Part shown: positions 11,910 to 22,300 of the stretch, in pieces | Layout of the letters: every line of letters starts with the position of its first letter | Numbering within the stretch: position 1 is the stretch's first letter | Assembly (NCBI GenBank): GCA_905221605.1 | Contig: CAJNDS010000058.1 | Coordinates: 72,501 to 136,500, forward strand | DNA: 64,000 bases | From: Symbiodinium natans | Lineage: Eukaryota; Sar; Dinophyceae; Suessiales; Symbiodiniaceae | Direction of reading: 5' to 3' | The notes under the pieces: model-generated | Told to the model about the DNA's origin: nothing | The model's database searches: none | What the model saw: the letters and a program-made list of their open reading frames with translations, nothing else | Made by a program: the position numbers and the translations under genes

Positions 11910-14128
11910 GTTGAAATTGTTGTGAGCAAAGCACGGCTGCACGGGAGCTTGGCTATAAACCCTAAAAACCAACACCCTGCATGCCCCTACTTCCTGGGTC
12001 AAAGTCTTCGACCCTGACCTCAAGTTTCGGGCTAAGGGTTCGAATCCGGGACACAACCTGGAATATGTAATCTTATTGAACCTGAACTCTTCCTTGAACC
12101 CTGGAGCCTAAAACCCTGAACACTGGAAGCCTCAGCCTTTAAGTAGCTTGCCCAGCACCCTCAGAATACAAAGGGTGCCCTTCCCGTTGTTGCGGGTTTT
12201 GGGGAGCTTGTATGCCAGGGCGCACTAAGCCAATCCTAAACCCGAAGACACCTGGGAGGTTTAGGGCCTAGGGACCTCAGCCCTTAGACGGCCACAGGAC
12301 ACCCATGAGCCCTAAACCCCTAAACCCCCAAACACTAAACCCTAAACCCTAAACTCTAAACCCTAAACCCTAAACCTAAACCCTAAACCCTCTTTGGGTC
12401 CAACACAAAGACACCGAACTTGGGGGGTCCTGGGTTGCAGGAGTAAACCAATCAAAAAACCCTCACAAATCCGAAGCCCGAACGAGCTGAAGCCCTCGAC
12501 AGCCAAAAGAAAAAGCCATCGGGCGCCCGTCGCCGCTTTTCTCTCGTCCTATCTTGCTCCCGCATGCGCGCGGGCGCACATGCTTTGACGAGGCGTCCGT
12601 TCAAGCGGAGGGCGGCCGAAGCCTAACTCTCCGAGATCCCTCAACCACTCAACTTCTGAGTAATCCCCAATTTCTATACCTATACATGCGAGAAAACCGT
12701 CATATGTGTGTATATATATATATATATTGACACACTGCTCGACATACAGTATTTGTATATATATATATATAAACATACACTTATTCAACATGCATGGAAG
12801 CTTGGACATAAGATGCAACATGCACTGCAACAAGTATACCCTAAACCCCTGTGGTCTGAGATCTTGCCCACCTCCGGCTGACCCCAAATGCGCATCACCT
12901 CTCTTCCGGGGTGGCCTTTTCTCAAGTCCTGGGCAGTAGACTCGGGCTAAACCCTAAACCCTAAACCCCTAAACCCTAGACGCTATCATATGTAGGAGCA
13001 TTTCTAAGGGTTCATCGAGGTCATGCACGGCTTCAGAACCCTGCCGTCCACCTCTAAATCACACTGAAACTCTAAGACCTTCAAACCCTAAACCCTAAAC
13101 CCCACAAACCCTAGACTCTATGCACAAGCTCTTCGCCCTAAATCTGAAAGCCTGAGCCCCCAAAACTCCAAACCCGAATCTTTTCATGCTCGCCCTTTGA
13201 ACCTCACGTCCGGCCCCAAAGGACATCCTGGAGCCCCGAAGTATGTCTGAAAACAAGACCATCAACCCATAAAAGGACAGTATTTTACATACTCAAGGGG
13301 GTTTAGGAGGGTGTGAAGGTAAGGGCTTTGAGGGAATGACAAGGGTTTCTGGGAAGTTGGCAAATTAGGGTTCAAGAATCTAGGATTTGTGGTCCAGTCC
13401 ATAGCTTCATACCTGTTGATAACAGAATGGCTTGGGACCTGGGCCTACTTGCCTCTTGCCGAGGAGAAGACCTGTGTGTGTAAGGGGCAGGGTTCTTAGG
13501 TGGGCTGTGCTTCTTTCAATGATACTTCAGCAAAAACCAGCAAGACAAGCGAACAGAGCAACGCCAACAACACACGTTAGCCACCTTGGCGAGGGATGCG
13601 GCAGTTGCGTTCACTGCCTTCGGTTCCGAATCAGAACAGTTCTTGTTTTAAGCCCTTATCCCGAATCGAACCCCAGCGACCCGTAACCCCTACACCCGAC
13701 CCCGAAACCCCTAGACCCTAAAGCCCTAAATCCCATAAACCCTGAACCCTAAAACCTTACACACCCTACAAACGCTAAACCAATAAACCCTAAACTCTCT
13801 TCTGGGCTGAATGGTTGGTTTTGGCGGCACCGGGGCTTGAAGGATATAGGGGTTGGGATCTATAAGCCCTCAACCCTGAGCCCTATAAACCCTACCCTTA
13901 AACCCTAAACCCTAAACCCTCCAACCCTAAACCCTTCAACCCTAAACCCCTAAACCCTAATTCTAAACCCTAAACCCTTCAACCCTAAACCCCTAAACCC
14001 TAATTCTAAACCCTAAACCCTAAACCCTAAACCCTAAACCCTAAACCCTAAACCCTAAACCCTAAACCCTAAACCCTAAACCCTAAACCCTAAACCCTAA
14101 ACCCTAAACCCTAAACCCTAAACCCAAG
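11910..14128. other. Intergenic or intronic DNA with telomere-type repeats
   Basis: Mostly degenerate CCCTAAA units and an AT-rich stretch with (TA)n around 12712-12770. Two weak minus-strand exon candidates are visible: about 12540-12660 (with EVEWLRDLGELGFGRPP before a stop) and about 13560-13640 (with AVNATAASLAKVANV). I could not connect either to a gene. Confidence 0.4.
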
Positions 14129-14219
14129 CCGTCGCGCCTCCGGGAGCCCGTAGACAGCAGACGCTTCGCATATCTTTGGCGCCACGTCGCTTCACGGAGC
14201 CTCTGGCCGGGCGTCAGAC
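14129..14219 (-). CDS. Isolated exon candidate
   Basis: A 90-bp island between telomere-type arrays reads on the minus strand as an open, basic segment with PGQRLREATWRQRYAKRLLS after a CCTAG acceptor. It could be a 3' extension of the GCP gene or the start of another gene. Phase does not decide. Confidence 0.25.
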
Positions 14220-14677
14220 TAGGGGGGTTTAGGGTTTAGGGTTTAGGGTTTAGGGTTTAGGGTTGAGGGTTGAGGGCTTGGGGTTTAGGGTTTAGGGTTT
14301 ACGGACCGTAAGAACGAAAACCTATGCTTGACCCGGTTCAGGGCTTGCAGGGTTCAGGTTGGGACTCGGTTTGCCGCCGGCCCTTCTTTGCACTCCCCTC
14401 CGCCCCCCCCCCCCCCCACCAAAAAAACGAAACACAAAACAACAAAAAAAACAATCACAAAAATGTACCTCTAATGGTCGGAAACCCATAATGGGGTCTA
14501 GGGCGAGTGGTATCTGGACAGTGTGGCCGGGAGTTGCTTCCAAACACAGCCTACGAAATAGATAGATCCTAACCCCAAACTCAGTGTGGGGTTTCACAGC
14601 CCCTCAAGAAGATACCCTAAACCCAAACCCAGAACCCAAAACCCTGTTGGGGGTTCCACAGTGTCGTGCCTCCGTAC

Positions 14678-16337
14678 CGGAGAAGTAGTTGTTGTAGTCG
14701 AGACGAAGCAGGAGCTGCAGCAGGTGCGCATGCATGCCGACACCTCGGGCGTACTTGGAGGTTCATGGTACTTCTTAACCAATTATAACAGTACTTAGAA
14801 CCCACTTACAAGCCCCTTAAGTGCCCTAATGTGGCTATAGGTACAGTCATAAGCACAGATATAATTGGTTAATAAGTACCATCAAACCTCCAAGTAGGGT
14901 TCGGCATATAGGACCCCAAGCCCGAGACCCTAGACACTAGAGCCCAAGCCCTAACACCATAAAGGCCTTGTGGTTTACGGCGCTTGTAGGGTTGTAGGGT
15001 TAGGTCCGGTTTAGGGATGTAAGAGCTTGTAGCTTCAGCTTTCAGGGTTTAGGGATTTGCAGGGTCTTTAGGTTCTTTCAGGCCAGGCTCTACAAACCTA
15101 ATTCCAAAGCTGGGTTGACAGATGTAGAGCCCTACGCCCTGAACCCACAAAACCAACGAACAGGGCATGGTCCACCAATGCCCATGCAAAAGAAGCCGTG
15201 GATGAAACAAAAAGATGAAACAAGGAGGCGCTTGCACGATCCACGGAACCAGATGCATTCACCTACCGAGGCTCGCAAGTGTTAAACCGAAAACCTAACC
15301 GAACCCATCCAGCCTGAACACAAAAAACCTGAACTGCAACGGCTGTGCAGGCAAGATGTGGGTCGTGTTCTCTGCGCAGGGTTTCAGGACGTTCGCAGGT
15401 CCCAGAGAAGACTAGAAAAACAAGGCGTCACCCTGATAAAAAGCACCCCATACAAGGGACCGCTTATTTTGAGAAAGACAAGCTGCAGCCCCCAAAGAGA
15501 CCCTAAACCCTAAACTGCCCTAAACCCTAAACTGCCCTAAACCCTAAACCCCAAACCCTAAGCCCCACCTTTAAGCCTCACCAGGGTCGAGCCCGAGCCG
15601 CCCTCGCGGTTCAGCGTCGCCATCATTCGGATCACAGAACGGACCGTGGCCATGAAGTCGGCCTGCAAGCGCCTGCTGGGAGTGCAGGGGGTGAAGCAGG
15701 GTTTAGGGTTTAGGGTTTAGGGTTTAGGGTTTATAAGATTTAGGGTTTAGGGTTTAGGGTTCAAGGTTTATAAGATTTAGGGTTTAGGGTTTAGGGTTTA
15801 GGGCCCTAACGCTGACTCACCTTAGTCAACGGCATCCTTGCGCCAAAGCCTGATGCCCGTAAGCCCCTAAGCCCGAGACCCGTGAAGTATGCACTCAACC
15901 CTAAAACCTAAACCCGAAACCCTGAAACCCCTTCATAGAGCGTCTAGAACCCCTAATGAAGCCCTAAACCCTCTAAACCCTCTAAACCCTCTAAACCCTC
16001 TAAACCCTACACCCTAAACCCTAAACCCTACTAATGGAGCCCTAAATCCGAAACCCTAAACCCTAAACCCTACTAACCCCAATGCCTATGAAGCCCTAAA
16101 CCCAAAAACCCTAAACCCTAAACCCTAGACCCCAAACCCTTTCGAAGTACCCCCTCCCAGCAAGACAAGCCGGGAGACCGCAGGTCGACGTCTTTCAGAG
16201 CCGCGGTCCCCTGAAAGGGTGTAGGGTTTAGGGTTTAGGCTTGGGGTTTAGGATTTAGGGTTTAGGGCTAGATTTAGGGTTCAGGGCTCAGGATATGCTG
16301 AGTTTAGGGTTCAGGTTTTAGGGGTTGTTGTTTTGAT

Positions 16338-16369
<32 letters not shown>

Positions 16370-19300
16370 TGGGGGAGTTGGGGAGCTTAGGGTCAGCGAT
16401 TCTCGAGAAGTTGCAGGGCATTAAGGGGTTTAGAAGTGTTTATGGGTAGAATTTGTAGGGTGTAAGGTTTCTTATAGGGGTTCGGCCCATTATAGGGCCT
16501 GTAGACTCTTAGGGTCTTACGGAATGTGGCTTTAGGGGCTGTTTGGGGTGTTTTTAGGGGTTGTGGTCTCGAGTGGGTTTGACATCCAACCTGTTGGCCT
16601 AGCTTGCAAGGCGTCCTTTCACAAATCGCGAAATTTGCTCTTCAAAGCTTGGGGTTCTGCGCTTGAGGGTCAAAGGGCTCTAGAGGTCAAAGGGTTTGGG
16701 AGGTTAGGGTTTAGGGCTTAGGGGTTAATTAGTTGCCCGCGCTCGAAGATTGCGAAGCCGAGTCAAGAGGATGGAGATCCTGCCTTCAACGAAGGATCTT
16801 GGTCAGAGCTGCTAACAGCAGCAGCCTTCGGATCTGGCGGCTGCTGCTAAGCGGCCGTCTTGTTCCTCATGTTGTCGTCAGGCTGCATCTCTAGAGGATC
16901 GTATCTCATCACCCAGGTTCTCATGTGATCCGGCTGCTGGACGTGACGCATCAGCCTGCATGCGCCTCTAGGAGCCAGTGACCCTAAGTTCATTTAGTCT
17001 AGTGCAGGCTGGATGGGTTCAGGTCACGTGCAGAGAGGCAATCCAGGAGTGGTTCGCACTTCGTACTCGCCGGAGCCAGAGTTTTCGTGCAGGCCCTTCA
17101 CGTGGTCAACGAAGGCACGTAGCTCATCGGCCTCTCTCTGGGCATTAAGCAATGCATGTTCGTACTTCAGCTGCTCCACCTCCGCCCAGACGGACTTGGA
17201 CTCCTGCCCCTTCTTCTCAGCGCGCTTGGCCCGTTCCCGGGCTGAAGTGATAGCCTTGGCCCTCCGCAGGCCTGCAGCATCGAAGCGCTTTCCGAACTGC
17301 TGGTTCCCCACCATGTCGGCCATTTTGGAGCGCACTTCCTCTGCATTCTCCGAGGTGAGGCTGAGAGCCAGCTTAGCTTGAGCAGCCTTGCGAAGCAAGC
17401 CAGCATCCAGCATCCGTTGTAGTATAAGCTTGCAGGTCGACGTCGTACCGATTTGCAGCTCAAAATGTCTTGACATCTGATAAATGTGCGGCTTGTAACC
17501 CATCTCGCTGGCGAGGAAACTCTGTGCGCACTCAAGCACCGTGATGTACTTTTGGCTCATTCGCAGATTAAGGCACGCATGTTCACGTCTTCGCTCAATG
17601 CAGCCCTCTGCATCGAAGAACCCGGCCAGGAAAGCCCACGTGCATGTCCTTGCAAGGCCCGAGTCGCTGCGCTTTAGCAAACTGAGCTTTTCTGAAGAGT
17701 CCACTCTGTCGGCCCGCTCCGCAGGCCACTCTGCAACAATCTCGAGCTGTTTTCGTTTCACGATGCTGAATGGTGCCAGAAGGCTTGCTGCGTGGCGGGC
17801 ATTTCTGCCGCTGAGCGTCCAGTGCAAGCTTGGCTTGCGAAGGCCAACTCCGTCACTCAGGTGGCAGATGCTTCCACCGAGAGACCTCTGAAAGTGCATC
17901 AAGACTTCGACACCATCTACAGACTGACTGACACGTAAACTCAAACGGCACTTGTCGGCTGTTGCAACCACGCACCCATCGCCATCAAAGAAACCCGCCA
18001 GGTATGCGAGCTGGTTTGTTGTCAGCCTTGAAGCGCCCAGTCTGGTGTCGCGATTCTCTGAGCGTACAGGCAACAGAAAGCTTTGGCCGTTGAACCTGAA
18101 AGAAGTCAGCCGTGGCCACTCGAGTTTCGCAAGCTTGGCACGCAGATCTGTGTTTGTCTGCTTCAGGACGTGCAGTGAATCACCCGCAAGTGCATGGCAA
18201 TGAGCGGCCTTCCTCCCATCTGCTACGTGCCCAGCAATTAGCAGATTGTCTGCTATCAACGCGTTGCACCACCATCGCTGGATTCGCGCGCCAGTGGAGA
18301 CTAACATGTCCCTACTATAGGAACACAAGACCAGAACCTTTAAGCATCAGAAACCTGAGAACAGCTAAAGCTACAAGACAGCAATTCGGTGGTGTGGCTG
18401 CGTGACGCTGGGGCCAATATAGTTGAAGGGCCTGAAGAGTTTTTCGGGTTGGGGACTTGGGGTGTGAGGGGCATGGAGTAAGGGCTTGCTTTTGTCCAGG
18501 TTAGCGTTATCATCAAACCCGACGAGCAGAGATGTTCGAGGTCTCAACAACTTCTCAAACTTTCTCCAAGTTCTCACGTCGTCCAAAAACCAGACACCGC
18601 ACGGGGGGCCTGAGGGCTGCGGAAAGTCTGCAGCAGGGCGCTCTGGCTGAACCTGGACTTGGTCTCTGTAGGTGGGCCAGTAATCATCCTATACCTCGCA
18701 GGGTTGTAGGGTAATTATCATCTTGTGCTGGGGGTTTTAAGAGCATCATCTTATGCTAAGTCGGTTTGAGGGTACGTCTTAAGGGTTCACGGAGTTAAGG
18801 GGTTCAGGCGGCACAGGGAGCCCCTAAAGCTACAACCCAAAGGGTTCTACGTTCTAGGCCCCAACCGCATGAAGCTAAACCTAATGTCGCCGAATCTAGT
18901 GACCCTGAAGACTGTAAACCTACACCTGCCTAAGCCCGGTGTTTTCAAACCCTGGCGCTAGGCTCTAACTAAAGGCTAAACGACAAGCCCTGACTAACCC
19001 CCCTCCTCTGAACCGCAAACCCCTAAACCCTCAACCTTAAACCCTGAATCCGAAACCCCAAACCCTAAACCTGAAACCCTGCACCCCAAACCCTGGAACC
19101 TTAACCCCAAACCCTAAACCCTAAACCTTAACCCTTGAACCCAAAACTCTGAACCCCAAACCCTAAACCCTAAACCCTGAACCCTAAACCCTGAACCCTA
19201 AACTTCTCTGGCTGCCCAGGCTCAGCGTCACGATGCGGAGGGCCGACATGAGCTCGTGGTGCAGCTCGGGAGCCTCGGGGCTTTGAAGGGGCTTCAAGAG

Positions 19301-22300
19301 TTTTAAGGGGCTTTAAAGGGCTTAAAGAGTGTTATGGGTTGTAAAGGGCTTAAGGGGCCCAAAGAGTTAAAAAAGGGTTTCAAGGGCTTAACGGGGTTTA
19401 AGGGTGTTAAAGGGCTTAAAGAGTGTTATGGGTTGTACTTAAAGGGCTTAAAGAGTTGTAAAGGGCTTTAAAGGGCTTCAAGGGGTTTAGAAGGTTTGTA
19501 GAGTTGATATTGCAGGGGTTATAGCATAGGGCTTATAGGGTTTACACGGTTTAGAGGGTTTCAGCTTACAGGGCTTCTGGGGCTCGTAGAGCTTAGACGG
19601 TTGTTGGGGCTTCAAATTTAGGGTTCGTTAATCCTTCTGCCGGCTTGGTTTTCTGGTCGCTCTAAACCCTAAACCCTAAACCCTAAACCCGAAACCCGAA
19701 ACCCTAAACCCTAAACCCTAAACCCCACACCCCAGCTTGGAACCGACTCTGGGAAGAGGTTCCTCCAATCACTCGTGAAGGAGCTAAGGAGATCTCTGTG
19801 TCGGGTGTAGAGGGGAATTGGGCATTTCCCAAAATTGGGCTTAGGGTTTAGGGTTTAGGGTTTGGGGTTTAGGGTTTAGGGTTTAGGGTTTAGGGTTTAG
19901 GGTTTAGGGCTATACCCCGGTTATACCCCAACTAGAATAGAATCCCCTGAAAGGGACCCCCAAAAAGGGTACCCCTATCTTCGGAACTCCCCCCCCCCCC
20001 CCCCCCCCCCCACACAATTAGGGTTTAGGGTTTGTAGGGTTTAGGGCTCAGAGCGTTGTAGGGCATTAGAGGGCTTGGAGGCTGTTTCAAGAGTTTAGGG
20101 TTCATGTGGGCGCTGGTAAGGCGTTATCGGGTTGCCAGGGTTGTTAGGGTTCAGGGCTCATGAGGGCAGCGCGTCACAGGGATTATAGGTGTTTAGAGTT
20201 TAGGGTTCATGAACGCTTTGGGAGGGGGGGGGGGGGGAATTGGAAATGAGGGTTTAGATGGGGTCCATTCTACATGCCAGGCTTTTGGTGGGTACTCCCC
20301 AGGCCCATGAACCCCATAGGCCGTATGAGACCTATCAACTGCAGTAAAAGCCCTATACACCCTACGAGCAGACATTTCTAAAAGCAGATCCAAAGTCATA
20401 AATCCTTGGAATCCAATGCCGTCCGAAACGAAAACCAGAACCCAGGGTTAAGCCAAACAGATGGTCTGGAGACTTTTTTTTGCGACTCAGGGATTAGGGT
20501 TTGGGGTTTGGGGATTGGAGTCATCTTCGAGCCACCTCCGAACCCCCAAAACTCCGACGTACCATGCAAGCTCTCAGTGCCTACACTTACACCCCAACCT
20601 CATCAACCATGTGTTTATAAACCTGTAAACTGTATAGCCCTGGAAGCATAAATCCTAAACCTTAAACCAAACCCTAAACCTTAAACTCTGACCCTGACCC
20701 CGCTGCAGGCCTGGAGAAAAAAGTGCACAGTCAGCGCCGACAGGAACTCCTCATGCGCCTCGATCACTTCGTCAAAGACCAGGGACGCCTTGGGTTTCAG
20801 AGTTTGGGGCATTTGGGGTTAGGGGCCTTATTAGGGTTTGGGCTTGAGAGTTTGGGGTTTAAGGTTTGGAGTTCTGGGTGGTTCGCAGTAGACCCAGCAC
20901 ACGCGGTGGGTTATTAAAAGTCTTGAGGGTGCTGTGGAGGAATCGGAACTTGTCCGAAGATCCATGATGGGGGTCCTTACACCCTCAACCCCAAAACCTG
21001 AATCTAAATTCCAAGACCCAACGTTCCCGAACACTCCGCTCGAGCAACGCCTGTAATCCAGCCAAGAGTCCAACACACACTTCCCCCCAACAAGAGCTGA
21101 AGTCTGCATGTCTTGAACTGAAGCAACACAGTCTCCGCCAAAACACTCACCTTCCGACCGAAAACGTTTTTTAGCTCAAGCATGAGAACTTAAACCCGGA
21201 GCCCGAAAAGCTGTGGCTCAGAGGGGGGGGGGGGCAGGTATGTGTAGCAGCCCTTAACCCTAAGCATCAAATCTATACACCCAAACATCTCCAAACCCTA
21301 AACCCTAACAGTCTCAGCACTACGGCCCTCAACCGCCCAACTTCGGCTAAGGCGCCCGGATCTTTTGGATCAAGGTCCGAAACGATGCCTCGATCACCTG
21401 GGCTGGTCGTGCCCCGGTGCAGGTTCAGATCTACCCTAAACCCTAAACCCTAAACCCTAAAGCCTAAACCCTAAAGGGATGCGCTTGGGCGTTGGAAAGG
21501 GCTTGATGAAGTTTGGGCTTGATTTGGGGGTGGTTAGCTTGTTTCAAGGGTTTTGGGGTGGGTGTTTCATTCAGGGTATACAGCCACATGGAAGTTTGGG
21601 GCGTGTAGGGTTCAGAGGGTTTTAGGGTTTTCAAGGCTTTGCTTTCAGCGCCTTCGTGTCTTGGCATGGGGCAGCCCTGAGCGAATTGGTTCTAGAGGGG
21701 AGCTTTGTAAAGGACTGCAACCTACCCTAAACCCTAAACACTAAACCCTAAACCCTAAAAACTAAACCCGAAACCCTAAACCCTAACCCCAAACTGGTCT
21801 ACAGGCATGCTAAACTGCTAAAGGATATTGAGGTCTGGGGTTTTAGGACGAAGGATGCTTCCTGATGGCTGCAAGACTAAACACTGAGCCCCAAAACCTA
21901 AACGGCCCAGGTCACGTCCTGCTGGAAGAACTGCAGCACCTGGGACACCTCAGAGCCAACCAATATTTAGGGTGTAGGGTTTGGGGTTTAGGGTTGGTTT
22001 TAGATTGGGGTTTAGGGGGCTTTGAATCATTGGAGCACATGTGCGTTCAAACTCTTGACAGAACACTGTGTAAGCCTGATTTAGAGAGGTTCAGCGTAAT
22101 AACTTGATTGGTAGAGGGATACAAGCTACCTATTTGCAAGACAACAGCATACTTCAAGTCCCAGCTTTAACCTGGTAGCCCAGTAACCATATTCTAGTAA
22201 GGGCACCCTTTTTGGGGGTTGGGCATTTTACAAGGGGAACCAGAACCCCCACCCCCCAAAAAAAAAATAAAAATAAAAAAGAAATAGTAATGATAATGAT

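Noticed and set aside
15555-15700. Plus-strand exon with VAIIRITERTVAMKSACKRL
   Set aside because: The minus strand gives the GCP segment ADFMATVRSVIRMM with a GTGAGG donor, in order with its neighbours.
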